64,000 nucleotides of DNA from Multifurca ochricompacta. Lineage: Eukaryota; Basidiomycota; Agaricomycetes; Russulales; Russulaceae. Every line of letters starts with the position of its first letter. Positions within the stretch are counted from its first letter, which is position 1. Shown here piece after piece: positions 13,226-23,904 of the stretch. The position numbers and the translations under genes were made by a program. The notes under the pieces are model-generated. The model made no database searches. It saw only the letters and a list, made by a program, of their open reading frames with translations, and was not told where the DNA came from. Where the stretch lies: the NCBI GenBank assembly GCA_022496185.1, contig WTXG01000015.1, positions 186,001-250,000 on the forward strand. Reading direction: 5' to 3'.

Positions 13226-14619
13226 ACCACCCCATGCGCCACACCGTTGGCAAATGAGGAAATGTGAGCGCGTTACTGTTACCTCTGTCCCCTTCTTGTC
13301 TATGTCTAGGCAGACACAGAGACACTCGCGACATTTCATTTTTTCATTGGCCCATGCCATGTGTAGTTTCCCCGTATGCTTGACCCATCGGTGGATTCTC
13401 ACTTCGCCAAATACTTCTTTCACAATGCATATGTCCTATTATGACCGACTTGGCTTCCTAATTCATGTATTCGTGTATGATCACGCTTAGTTAATATGTT
13501 CTTTCAGCAAGCGCCGAGTCTATATGAACGCCAAGCCTCTCTCCGAAGCGTGGCCTAGCACGAGGCTCGAGACACGAACGTCGTAAATGCACGTAGGTTG
13601 TCAAGATTGTAATCCCCACCACCCGCTTGCACGAGTCCTCGTTTACTGCGGGCACGGTACATTTAGCGCGCTTTTTATGAAACGGATCTTTATACATCCA
13701 GTCCAACTCGTGGTCGCACGGGGTGAAGACTCATTAGGGGCCGAAGAGTGTCGTCCACACGTGTTGCCCTGTACCTATGCCTTGACACAGGTGGCCCCAT
13801 ATATAAATCTATATAGCGAAAGCACACCCCAATAAATGAGGAGGACCTCTAGTCGCCGTCTTCATTTGTCGTTATCTACGCGACCACCTAACCTCACCCT
13901 ACATTCGACATCGCTTAACGGAACCGTGAGTTGTGTGAGTTGTGACACAATCTGTCAGTTTTTCTTTTCTTAGTCAACTTTACTTACACTCCCACGCACG
14001 AGTAGGCGGAAAAGTCGACGGAAGTTGGAAGGAATCGTGTGTGCGTTGTACGTTGTGCGTCGTGATCTCGACACGACAAGCAAAAGGAGGTAACCCAATG
14101 GCGCGGCTCGGGCGGAAGGTGAATAGGCATGAGTGGTTGGCGCAGATCGCTACCCACGTACGGGTGCGTTGTTGGGGCGACCACTCCACGACAACCCAGC
14201 GCTGGAAGATTCACCACCAACACCTCGCTTCCCTCGGGAATACTCAGAATTTTGATCTTCATCTTCATCTTCACAAAAAGAAGTTACCGACTGCCACGCC
14301 ACGATCTGCCACGGCCGCGATACGATTCAGTAAACAATTAAATAATTAAATAAATAATGATGTAAGCAGTGTAAAATACAAATATTAAATTAATGACGAC
14401 GCCAGCAAAGTATAAATATCAGCAGACAGACTTAAATAACCATGTCCATAATCTTAAATAGTGTTGTTGTGGATTGTGGATTATGTATGACTTGTCTCAG
14501 TTGGTAGCCAAACACGCAACACTACAACACACTACAACAACCTTGGAGCGAGGAGAAGACGGAAGAGGAAATAATGTGGCTGCAGACACTCGTAGGCGGA
14601 CAGGTGATCACACCGTACC
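13226..14619. other. Intergenic region between the convergent paralogues
   Basis: Shared 3' flank of two convergent genes. Open frames up to 135 codons (13942-14349) look like chance frames. The 14330-14470 part is AT-rich. No repeat or RNA gene was recognised. Confidence 0.4.
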
Positions 14620-15409
14620 TCAGGAACGCTGCTCTTCCCAGGGTTCATGCGCCTCGGCGTCCGCATTGACAGACCAATTGAACAACAACACCATCTTCAT
14701 GACATCCGGCCGGACCCACTCAATAGTATCATGAACACGGACGAGCGGCTGCGCGCGTACCGGCATGCGGCAGCGACAACAGGTAGCAGGAATATCCTGT
14801 GGCACGTCCGCGTTCCAGGGACGCACCATGGGAGCGGGAGCGCCTGTCGATGGCCCAGGTACGGGCATAGGGATGGCCGGGTTAGCCCACGCAAATGAAG
14901 ATGCCGCGGCCGGCGTCGTTGTCGGCGCCAATCCTGTGGTTGTTGGAAAAAGACAACTGGTCCCTGCTGCCGAACTGCGCGGAGCTTGAACTGACGGGGA
15001 ACGACGCCGACGGATGAGTCAAGAGGGTGTATGCACCATCGAAGGGCGATTGAAGGGCGACGGCAGGATGGACGATATGTTGAATTGCCTCAGACCTAGT
15101 GGATTGTTGGTGTACACGCGGAGCTGAACTTGGCACACCGGACTGCCGTGGTTGGCCGTTAACGGAGTGATGGTGACCAAGAGGATTCACGTTTCTGAAT
15201 GAGGTGCCCTGGAGCGAAGTTTGACGGGAAAGTATAGGGGAGGTGTTAGCACCAAACTCTGCAAAACTGAGAACGTCGTCCCAGAGGGGATCTGCAGGGA
15301 TAAATTGGGCTTCGTGGCCGTGTGGTTCCAGTTGTTGAGGTGCAAGCGATAGAGATGGGTGGCTAGTGTTATGGGAAGACGTATGATAATCCGCGGGAAC
15401 AAAGCTCAT
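14620..15409 (-). CDS. Unrecognised protein, paralogue 2 of the convergent pair, with a frame break
   Basis: Paralogue of the gene at 12431. The first frame (15409-14882) starts MSFVPADYHTSSHNTSHP and contains LAPQQLEPHGHEA, matching the N-terminus of paralogue 1. The second frame (to 14620) has AAASSFAWANPAIP, a cysteine cluster CCRCRMP and the shared C-terminal module LVRVHDTIEWVRPDVMKM followed by LLFNWS and HEPWEE. The two frames overlap around 14882-14950. They join into one protein of about 260 residues, as in paralogue 1, if the frame shifts near the five-T run (minus strand) at 14947-14951. Unlike other breaks in the window this one needs net loss of one base (or gain of two). No convincing intron was found. 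It may be a sequence error or true decay. Confidence 0.6.
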
Positions 15410-15831
15410 TTTCGACCGTCGTGAAATGGGACGTTAAGAGAACAGGAAATATCAAACGCCAAGGGGACGAGCGATGGAAGGGAAGAAGAGGAGGGGAAAG
15501 TTCAAAACTTAAGTATGATTGGTGAACGGGGAGATATAGTCGTTTCCGTCACACCGACGTACGAGAGTCAGGCATGAATGTGCTCCCATGAGTGCAATTT
15601 CTTGACGGAAAAGACACCTCAAAAGTCACATGAGAAGAACTTGAAACATATATTCCGCCGGCGGTACCCTCGGAAATGGTAAGTTCAGCCAAATTGATTG
15701 TGATTCAACGCAACATACCTCTAGGAATATAGTCGGATACACGAACGACGTAGCGTAAGAAATACAACGTGTCAGCCAATGTACTGGAAATGAAAGCACA
15801 ATGAGGAAGCCTGTCTCACGAGTGCTGTCTA
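15410..15831. other. Intergenic region upstream of paralogue 2
   Basis: Holds the presumed promoter of the minus-strand paralogue 2 and runs up to the left edge of the unknown repeat. Nothing further recognised. Confidence 0.4.
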
Positions 15832-16422
15832 ATCTCAGGGTTGCGTTGGCTGGCTGTATTCATGGAGCATAAGGGAGCCGCGGAAACGGAAGAGAACGCC
15901 AACAAACGCTCATGTTGAAGATACGGTCACGACGAACCTTGTTTGGGCTAGGTATCATAACGCCGGGACAAGATAACCACATTCGCGCCCAGAACCGTGG
16001 GCCCGGACAAGCGGACAGGACCGTGGGTGACTTCCTAAGAGGGTAGTAAGGTGACAAAATGAGAGTGACGGGCGCAAAGCCGAGACGGGCGCAAAGCCGA
16101 GACGGCCTGGGACCGCACCTGCCCTATTGATGAGGAGCAAAGATCAGTCGAAGCGCGATTAGGGCGATAAAAACGCCTTAAGGCATGAGGCATTCATTTG
16201 CGCCTAGGATGGGAGGAGGGAGACAGCTGACAGCTTGCAGGTCCGAAAAAGCCATCTCGGGACATTACCGTGAGGGTGGTGACATGTGAAGACCCCCCTC
16301 GGGCTCCCCTTCAAACGAGGGGAGAAAGACATGCTGGTGAATTGTTGGAGTCAGACAACAGAGATTGGACATTAGACCAAGAAACGCCCGGGACCCTGAG
16401 GGCCGTGTGGTGTGCACATACT
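15832..16422 (-). repeat. Unknown dispersed repeat, copy 1 (inverted relative to copy 2)
   Basis: This 591-bp segment is the reverse complement of 29750-30322 with only scattered mismatches. Similarity begins at ATCTCAGGGTTGCG and ends at GTGTGCACATACT, and stops abruptly at both edges. Copy 1 contains a 17-bp tandem duplication (16068-16101, ACGGGCGCAAAGCCGAG twice) that is single in copy 2. The segment is GC-rich and encodes no recognisable protein, although short frames are shared because of the identity. Ends lack a clear TG...CA or terminal inverted repeat, and no target duplication is obvious. It could be a solo LTR-like remnant, a non-autonomous element or a transduplicated fragment. 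Confidence 0.85.
16068..16101. repeat. 17-bp tandem duplication inside repeat copy 1
   Basis: ACGGGCGCAAAGCCGAG is present twice in direct tandem here and once in the corresponding part of copy 2 (around 30064-30090). It distinguishes the two copies and arose after, or was lost since, their divergence. Confidence 0.85.
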
Positions 16423-16800
16423 GGCTGGCGATTGGCCCGGATAAAAAATTCAGAGACTAATCTAATCACCCCGCCTGAGCGCTTTGTTTTTTTTCGGGGT
16501 GTGTGAACGTTCAGGCAAGGCAAGGCAAAGGCAAAGGCAAAGGCAATGTAATGCAAGCAAGGCAACTGACATCTCCACTTAATGAGGGCGACGATAACGG
16601 ATCATAACACGTGGTATAATTGCATGAGACCGCGAGGTAAATTTCCCTCGCACACGCTTCAAGCGAATCGCCAGTCGTCGGGCGAAGATAAACGTGGCAT
16701 AGGTGTATTAATAAGTGGGGATTGATGCGTATGACAACATGAGCGGCCAGGCATGATGACAGGTATGGTAAGGTAGTATCGTATGCAGCGAATCGATTGT
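16423..16800. other. TOM22 downstream region with a GGCAAA repeat block
   Basis: Contains a GGCAAG/GGCAAA tandem tract (16513-16545) followed by AATGTAATGCAAGCAAGGCAACTGAC. The reverse complement of this block is found at about 29037-29080, near the second copy of the unknown repeat. No gene recognised. Confidence 0.5.
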
Positions 16801-17325
16801 TCAAAAGCCTGGTGGTACAAGATTCTGCTGACCAGCCTGCTTCTGAGAGTTGGGCGAGGGAGGGTACAAGGAGCTACCGGAGACCATCTTAAACGAAGGG
16901 GATGAGCGGCCAGGAAGTCGAGAAGAATGGGGATTACTACGTACCTGCTGCGCACCCTGCTGCTGAGAGAGCATTTCATTCTCCTGTGCGACAACTTTTG
17001 CCTCGTCCTCGAGGATGAGGGCGAGGGGAAGGCCAATGAGAAGGGCCGAGGTTGTTACTACCCATATGACATTTCCAGCGAATTTTGAGGTGCGCTTGAA
17101 GAAAGAAGCGGTTTTTGATACTTTTGAAGCGATGGAGTGACGAGTTGTGGGAGGGACAATGTCCTTGAGTGCGGAGATACGGTCAAGGAGAGACTCATCG
17201 ACTGGTGAGTCGGAATCTACGGAAGAAAGAGAGACGGAGGAAGAGGTGCGTGACGAGGCAGAGGAAGCATAAGGAGAGTTGATGGCCTGTTCATCCTTTT
17301 CCTCGACAATCTGTACTTTGACCAT
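16801..17325 (-). CDS. TOM22: Mitochondrial import receptor subunit TOM22, 2 exons
   Basis: TOM22 is the central receptor and organiser of the TOM complex in the outer mitochondrial membrane. It has an acidic cytosolic N-terminus and a single transmembrane helix. The start MVKVQIVEEKDEQAIN is acidic and followed by a serine-rich stretch, then LLDRISALKDIVPP. The conserved core and membrane segment are KTASFFKRTSKFAGNVIWVV and TTSALLIGLPLALILEDEAK, followed by AQENEMLSQQQGAQQ. A 57-bp GT-AG segment at 16888-16944 is the likely intron. It is a multiple of three with no stop, so retention would add 19 residues without breaking the frame. The C-terminus ends NLVPPGF. The gene is divergent from the Zn2Cys6 gene, with about 500 bp between them. 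Confidence 0.9.
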   Translation of the reverse strand: MVKVQIVEEKDEQAINSPYASSASSRTSSSVSLSSVDSDSPVDESLLDRISALKDIVPPTTRHSIASKVSKTASFFKRTSKFAGNVIWVVTTSALLIGLPLALILEDEAKVVAQENEMLSQQQGAQQVRSNPHSSRLPGRSSPSFKMVSGSSLYPPSPNSQKQAGQQNLVPPGF

Positions 17326-17830
17326 AGTTTAGTTGTTATGACCCGTGACCCGTCGTGTCGTTGTTGTCGTTGTTGTCAAAGTTTGGGGGGTTTGGGTTTG
17401 GGTTGTGTATGTATACAGTTATTTGTTTACCTTTTTACTCAGGGCAGGGTGACGTAAGCAAATGAATGAATGTAGGCGAGCGGGACCGAGAGGGAGGCAA
17501 AGGCAAAGCCTTGCCAAGGCGGCAGGCCGTCACTCGGCATTTCACTTTGCGTTCCAGTTCCAGCCAGTTCGTTAAGCTAACTTTAAAATAAAACGGACAC
17601 GCACATACGTACAGCACATACGCATATACGCACATACACACACATCACATTAGAGACAAGTGAAGAAACAAAAACAAAAACAAAAAAAAGTCTGAAAAAA
17701 AATATAATGAATAATAACAGTCCAATAGGTCACTCTCCAACTGACACTTCAGGCTCTATTTCCCAGCAAGCAGGTTAGTATAAATACGTTCACATTCTCA
17801 CACCACTTACACCGCAGCTATACCTGTCCG
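17326..17830. other. TOM22 / Zn2Cys6 divergent intergenic region
   Basis: About 500 bp between divergent genes. It contains ATG-initiated sequence from 17707 and a GT-AG pair (17774-17817) that could form an upstream exon of the transcription factor. That exon does not join in frame with 17831 as the sequence stands. The rest looks like promoter and leader DNA. Confidence 0.4.
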
Positions 17831-20800
17831 ATGTTACCAACCTCCCTCTCTCGCGATCCAGCCCTTGCGCTACCCTCTCCCTCAGTTCAGAATCAAATTC
17901 ACGAACTCGCTAAGACCCTTCCACCACCAAGAAAGCAAAATATCGCTTGCGATGCATGTAGGTACGCCCCAACCCACTCGCTTAGCCACCGCCATGCTTT
18001 CATCACTGATCCTCTCGTCCTACCCGCGCGCACTCGATAGGCAGAGAAAAGTAAAATGCCATCAGCTACCTGGACAATCCAAGGTACCTTCATCCCCTTT
18101 GATTTCCCTATTAACTGATTTCGCCGACGAACTATTTCTCCTGCTTTTCCAGTGCCAAGTATGCCCTCACGCCTCTTATCGTATATATGCACTCACACCC
18201 ACATTTTCAGCATTGTATGGTCAAAAATTACCCATGCACGTTCGTTCCCCCCGCTTTTACTCCTCTCGTCGCCAAGTCAACGTCCACTTTATCAGACACC
18301 ACGCCCAACAAGCCACCAGCGAGAAGAAACGCATCTCGACTGTAAGCCGACGTCCCCGTGCATATACGACAAACGCACAGCAGAGGTTAGCGTTCCTCCT
18401 GGCTTTACAATTCGTTCCCGCGTATCATCTTTGTCTCTATCTGTTCATGTGTGCGCCCTACATGGGCCAATCTCATTTATTTCCGCTTCCAAATGACTTT
18501 GCATGTGACTCACTTGCCTCGCTACCCTTTCAGTCCGCGAACCCCCGAAAAGCCGTTCGTATTCCCATACTTGACCCCGGCAACCGTCTGACGGAATTGC
18601 AAGGTCCTACCTTGTCTCCCCCGCCCCCCCCAGTCCTCAACCAACTCTGTCCCCATATTCTCAGGCCACATTCGGCCCTCCCGTAAGACGCAATACGAGT
18701 TTCACAGATCTACTCGCATATCTTCTCTCTCCTCCTGACGAAGTAAAGTAAGCCACCCGTCCTCGGGGCACGCGGTCTGCGATACTTTTCTTTCATGCTC
18801 ACGGTATATACCTCTTTCAGCGATGTGGACGGGTACCAAGAGCCCACACACCGCATAAACCCGTGGAAGGATTGGGGTGAAGTCGCATATAAACTTCAAG
18901 ATGAACATTTCCGCATAGAGTGTGTCCTTTCGGCACCCCTGCTTCTGATTCTGTCGCGCTTCTGTCTTCTCTTCATCGACCCGAAAGCTCACCCGCACCC
19001 TGCCTGCTACTATTTTCTAGATTTGCATTAGACCTTGTCGAGGTCTACTTCCAAGTTGTGCACACCCGGCTGCCCTTTCTCAACCCTACGCACTTCCGCG
19101 CGCGACTGAATGTAAATGTGCCGCAATATGCGTCCATCTACACCAGCAGTTCTCCTGCACCAGGCGCCGGCGTGGAGGACCGTTACATCCAGCATTGATG
19201 GCGACCGTCGTCGCATGGGGGGCCAAATTTTCCGAGCACCCGCTTCTCGTCGCAGATCGGCTCAATTCATCATCGCGCCAAAGCAGTCTTGCTAAGACGC
19301 TCATTGTGCGCGCACGAGAAGTCGCTGAGGCTCTCAAGGTGCACCGCGTCCCCGCGGCGGAGCATGTCGTTATCGCGCTTCTAATTGAGCCGCTACAGAG
19401 TCGTACGTTACCAATCGTTCCCTCTTTGTAGAGCACCGAGTAGTCACTGCTCATGTTGACCTGCCCTGGTTTTTGGGTTGCTAGAGATACCAGAAGACGC
19501 GAGTGGTTAGTGCCCATGCGTAGCCCGAGGCTTTGAGGAGCTTCACCCTCTGATCCGTCTATACGCCTAGGTTTCCGCGGTTTTGGCTCACGTCGGCCAT
19601 CCGACAGCTGTTCGACCTTCAGGTGCACACAATTTCCCCAACGCCTGAGCATCCTTTGACTAGTGACCCTGGTACAGATCAACCACAAGTCGGTAATCTC
19701 GAACATTCAGGACCCTGAAGCTCGCGGAACGATGATATTTGCATGGTGGATGGCGTGTCTGTCAGACGCATATGGTGCTGCCTATTATCGTCGAAAGCCC
19801 CAGGTTGAGGACGACGACTATGACGTCGATTTTTATACTGTCGACCCCGTATCAATGGATTCAGACGGACAAGCCAAGCCAGACCCGCGAGAACACCTGG
19901 AGGTATGACTTTTTGATTTTTGATTTTTTTTTCTGTTCAGTAGTCAAGATCGCTCCAACTCATCGCTTGTGTTTCCGTAGTTCTTGGTATGCTCTTGCGA
20001 GGTACATACGTGCGATGTAACGTTGACATGTGCAGGGCTATTATCGCGCTGCGCACGCGCTCGCGCGCATATCGCGGCATATGTCCAAAAACCTATGGAT
20101 CCCAACGACTGACTCTGAAGGTGTACCCGTTGAAGTTCTCCGCGGGATCATGCACCAGCTAAACGAGTGGCGTGTACAATACCTACCCCGTGTCGGCGTG
20201 CCAACAGACTTTGCCGCTGAGTGGGACTTTGTATCTGCTGTATCGGCGTGCGCGAGCGACGCGACGTTCCACATCATGTGGATCATCCTATTTAATGCGT
20301 TGGATGATCGCGGTATTCGCGAGAGTTTAGGTTCTCCTCACAGTACAGCGCTTGGGCTACAAGAACAGATCGAGGAGCTGAAGATAAAAGTGTTGGAGGA
20401 AGCATTACATGGAGCGATGCGCATCGCCGGACTGGTGAGCCCCTGTTATTGAACACGCAACCTGGTACATCTCTCAATGAACCCCTTTTCTTGTTGCTTT
20501 GTTTTTGTGGTAAACCACGCAGGCGGGTGTGTTGACCAAGAATGGTTACCTACGACTAGACCCGCGGTGATGCACGTCTCATGCAACTACGCGGGCGTTC
20601 TTCTCGCACGTTTCGGGCGGCCAGAGGTGCAAAACTGCATCGAGGGCCTCGAGCAGTACTCGTATTCGTACGAAGAGGCTGCTGATCAGGCGCAGGAGCT
20701 ACACCGCCTGTTCACGCTTGCGCGGGCGGGACAAACTGACTTTGCACATATGGCCAGCGTCGTCGCGCGCCAACAACAACAGCCACAAGCTCCTCAACAC

Positions 20801-20938
20801 CAGCACCAACCACATCACACACCACGGCAGACAGAGCTACAGGTGTCACCCCCGACACAGCAAGCACGATCACTAGCACAGCCGCCATCGCCAGTGGGGC
20901 TCGGAAATGGAATTTACCCCGATGCGAGGACATTTTGA
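17831..20938 (+). CDS. Zn2Cys6 fungal transcription factor, many introns, four apparent -1 frameshifts
   Basis: A nuclear zinc binuclear cluster regulator with a fungal-specific transcription factor domain; target genes unknown. The cluster is rebuilt across five exons with spacing CX2CX6CX8CX2CX6C: exon to 17961 (IACDAC), 18039-18083 (RQRKVKC), a 6-nt exon 18153-18158 (CQ), 18211-18239 (HCMVKNYPC), then from 18296. It is followed by a basic EKKRIS linker and the middle homology domain, with NTSFTDLLAYLLSPP, LVEVYFQVVHTRLPFLNP, AWGAKFSEHPLLVADR, SNIQDPEARGTMIFAWWMAC and GYYRAAHALARISRHMSKN. The C-terminus is glutamine- and histidine-rich. Homology changes frame at the C8 run 18624-18631, at 19180-19181, at the TTTT 19581-19584 and at 20566-20567; each needs one added base. 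The N-terminus and the linker exons after 18341 are uncertain. Confidence 0.88.
18153..18158 (+). other. 6-nt microexon encoding a zinc-ligand cysteine
   Basis: TGCCAA lies between an AG acceptor (18151-18152) and a GTATGC donor (18159). It encodes Cys-Gln, supplying the fourth cysteine of the Zn2Cys6 cluster with exact CX8CX2C spacing to its neighbours. Without it the cluster lacks a ligand. The call rests on splice-site fit plus the family's strict spacing. Confidence 0.75.
19981..19986 (+). other. Second candidate 6-nt microexon in the same gene
   Basis: TTCTTG (Phe-Leu) follows an acceptor ending TCCGTAG and precedes a GTATGC donor. It joins the upstream exon ending HLE to the downstream exon starting GYYRAAHAL in phase. 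Other splice choices give an intron too short to be plausible. It is less certain than the zinc-cluster microexon. Confidence 0.5.
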
Positions 20939-21955
20939 GACGCATGAAAAAAAAACATAAGGAATTTAAGGTTTTTTTTTTGTTTCTGAGGGGGAGAGCT
21001 AGATAGGCCCCGGATGAGGTGCGGGGAAGGGAGGGGAAAGGATAAACACAAGATGAGAGACAATTAGAATTGGTTGATTTTGGACGTTCTTGTTATTTTT
21101 TCCATATGGTTTATTCTGTCCCCTCCTTTCTTTTTTTTACTTTTCTTATTCCTTTTTTGCTTTGTACGCAACGTCGCTTTTCTATTCTTTTTTCTTTGCC
21201 ATTCGTCCCATGTAGCTCTCTCCCTCACTCTCATCATTCATGACATACGAGCGAGCGGATTTATGATCTCATGATCTCATGTTGCGCGCCGATCAGGGGA
21301 TGTTGATTTTGTGGTTGGTTTTTAACATTTAACACCCCCCTTTTTCTTCCTTTCCTCCCACTCCTCCCACTCCTCCCCTTTCCTCCTCCTCCCATCCTCT
21401 CAACCGAGAAGTCGGCAAACTCACAACCTTCCTCCCCACCCACCACCCCTTTCCCCACTGATTGAATTTTGAACTTTAAAAAAAAAAAAACTGTCATCGG
21501 GATGGGCGCACCCAAAGCCTTGGACGCGGGTGCATCTCGCCTTTTATGATGTGATGTGACTTGACTATACAAAAATAAAAAGGGGGGAGGGGGAGTAGGG
21601 GGCCGAAGGGGGGAATCGACAGATAGGCTCCCGTGTGCTGGGATTGAGGATTAGGGATAACTCAAACTATATATATATATACATATATATATGATATTGT
21701 ATTGTGTGAAGCCGACGGTTTGGTGTTTGGTGCCCCCACCCCCACACACATACACGCACACCCCGCTTCCGTACCGAACGCAAAAGGGGGTAAAGTCAAA
21801 GTTTACTTTAGGTTTAGTTAGTTTTACTTAAGTCTCTATCTATCCCCTTCCCTACCCTTCGGGCGTCTCGGAGAGGGGAGCGCCTTCCACCCCCTTCATT
21901 CTACTACCCCTTACGACGGGTAACTCGGCAAGATAATCTATTGTTCAGCTGTCAA
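20939..21955. other. Convergent intergenic region rich in simple sequence
   Basis: The 3' flanks of the transcription factor and NDUFA9. It contains poly-T and poly-A tracts, a CCTCC-rich strand and a TA-rich microsatellite at about 21668-21693. No gene recognised. Confidence 0.5.
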
Positions 21956-23649
21956 CTATGTATGGGGGGAACCATCAGCCGCGTCAGCGACAAGTGACAA
22001 AGGGAGCAAACAAAAACGATTGGAGGAAAAAAAGAAAGACGCGCTTACCGGTCGTGGGGGGACGACGATGGGACGAATAAAATTCGCGCTGTGCCAAGAG
22101 GTATATGTATGTGTGTGTGAGAGAGAGGGAGAGAAGGGATAGAGGCCCGAAGCCAAGAGAGATGACATACGCGGAGCGAAAGCGGCGAACATAGGTGATT
22201 GCGTGATTCTCAATCTCGTCCGGCTCGACGCCGACGAGGGCCCAGTCGCCTGGTGTGTCCGCATCGTCTATGTAACGCCGCTCCACCTCATCCGGGCTCA
22301 GTGCAGGCCACCAGATTCGTTGAGCTGCGCGGGCCAGCCCAACCGCGACTGCCTTGGGGAGTACCGGGGCACGAGAAGGGGGGTTATAGGTGAGCGTCGA
22401 GATGAGTTCAAGGATGTACTCGTAAGTGAGCGTTGAGGGGCCCGGAAGCGCGAGCGTGCGGTCAAGGGCAGGCATGCCGACGAGGTTAGTAAGCGCCTGG
22501 GCAACGTCCATCACCTGCGAGAAGGGGTTTAGCAAAATGTAGACGAGGAATTTTAAAAAAAAAGCTACTGCGGCGTACATGGACAGGGCGAGCTTTGGTC
22601 TGACCGTGATTGAGCTTCCACCAAATCGGCCACACTCATCCGCACAGCTCTGGGGTTAGAGAGAAGATTGGAGATAAAGGGGAATGGCCGGAACATACCT
22701 GACATGTTGGTGAGGAACTTGTCCTCATGTCCATACATCGGGCCAGGTCGGACGATCGTGGCGGTGGGGAATACATCGCGAACCGCAGCCTCACCGGCTG
22801 CTTTGGAGCGATAGAGCTGGGATGCGGAGGTTGGCGAAGCGTTGAGATGCGAAACGTGAACCAGTCGAGGAACGCCAACGCTCGCGGAGACATTCGCGAT
22901 ACGCCCAGCACCCTTGACGAGAACGTCATCATAAGTGAAATTCCTATGTGGGGCGCGGGGGGGAGGGGGGGGGGCGAGCCAAAGTCAGCCATGAGTTAAG
23001 ATGTACGTAGACGAAGGAGCAACACACTTGGTTTCGTAGTCACGACCGACAAGGTTGTAGACGATATCGGAATGCCGGACACATTCAGCGATCTGTTCTC
23101 GTTGCGAATGTCCCATTCCTACCACACAAACGAAGACGGGAGTCAGTAGCCGAGCCGGGAAAGAAGAGATGAAGCCTTAGAATGTGAAGCAACGCACCAT
23201 CGACACGATCTGTCCAAGGTCGCCCGTAACCTTCAAGTGACGTTTATCATCTTCGTCACGGTAAGGAATGATGACTTGCGTGCCCGCCTTGGCTGTGCAA
23301 CCACCCCGCACTGGTCAATCACCACGGCTAGCTTTTAGTCCGCAGGGGCAAGAGGAGACGCACCAAGTTTGGATACAAGATAGCGTCCGAGAAAGCCTGT
23401 GCAACCAAACACGGTGGCAACATGACCGGTCACCGCACTACGCCCCGGGGGACCAGACGAGACGATCGGTGGCCGTTCAGGTAAGGCGAGTAAACTGTGC
23501 AAGGCCCGCTGTACCAATGATAAAATAGAAAAAAAAAAAGAAAAGAGTCGTTACATAGTTTAATAGGAGAAAGAATTTAAAATTTATACCCTTCCTGGTG
23601 GCTTTGCTATGTGCGGTATACGCGCAAAGGTCGCAGAGGAGACGAACAT
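21956..23649 (-). CDS. NUO-40: Complex I 39-40 kDa subunit (NDUFA9/NUO-40), multi-exon, one apparent -1 frameshift
   Basis: Accessory NADH:ubiquinone oxidoreductase subunit of the atypical short-chain dehydrogenase fold, which binds NADPH structurally in the peripheral arm. Exon 1 (from ATG at 23649) encodes a presequence, [19 protein letters not shown]. The nucleotide-binding glycine motif [19 protein letters not shown] follows, then [40 protein letters not shown] and [20 protein letters not shown]. Next come [29 protein letters not shown] and [19 protein letters not shown]. Introns are short and GT-AG (first at 23509-23589). After DIRNEN the frame slips at 23095 and one extra G on the plus strand (C on the coding strand) restores the conserved sequence. 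The last exon is uncertain: translation may stop at 21956 or a further splice may follow the PPRP stretch. Confidence 0.9.
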
Positions 23650-23904
23650 TGGTCGAGCGTCGGTTTTTTCGCGTTAGATGAGGAGAGGTCGTTTGACGTG
23701 GTTTGGGGGGTTCGTTCGCCTTACCCACGGGTATCCCCGTAACCTTAACCCTGACCCATCGTACTACCTTGCCTTGCCATTAACCACCATTTGCAAGTCC
23801 TTGCCATTGCCATTCATCTCACCCCACTCACATTCAATCTATCATTCCATTGATCGGTGGTGGAGATATTGACGTTCAACTCCTGACATAGGATTCTGCG
23901 CACA
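23650..23904. promoter_or_regulatory. Divergent promoter region of NUO-40 and DUF2462 gene
   Basis: Divergent genes with 255 bp between start codons. The segment contains CCTTGCC repeats (about 23770-23810), a motif seen elsewhere in intergenic DNA of this window. Promoter function is inferred from position. Confidence 0.4.

Noticed and set aside
15860..16140. Shared short frames (CPGPRFWARMWLSCPG region) in both repeat copies
   Set aside because: They are shared only because the DNA copies are nearly identical; no known domain, and stops lie close by in both directions.
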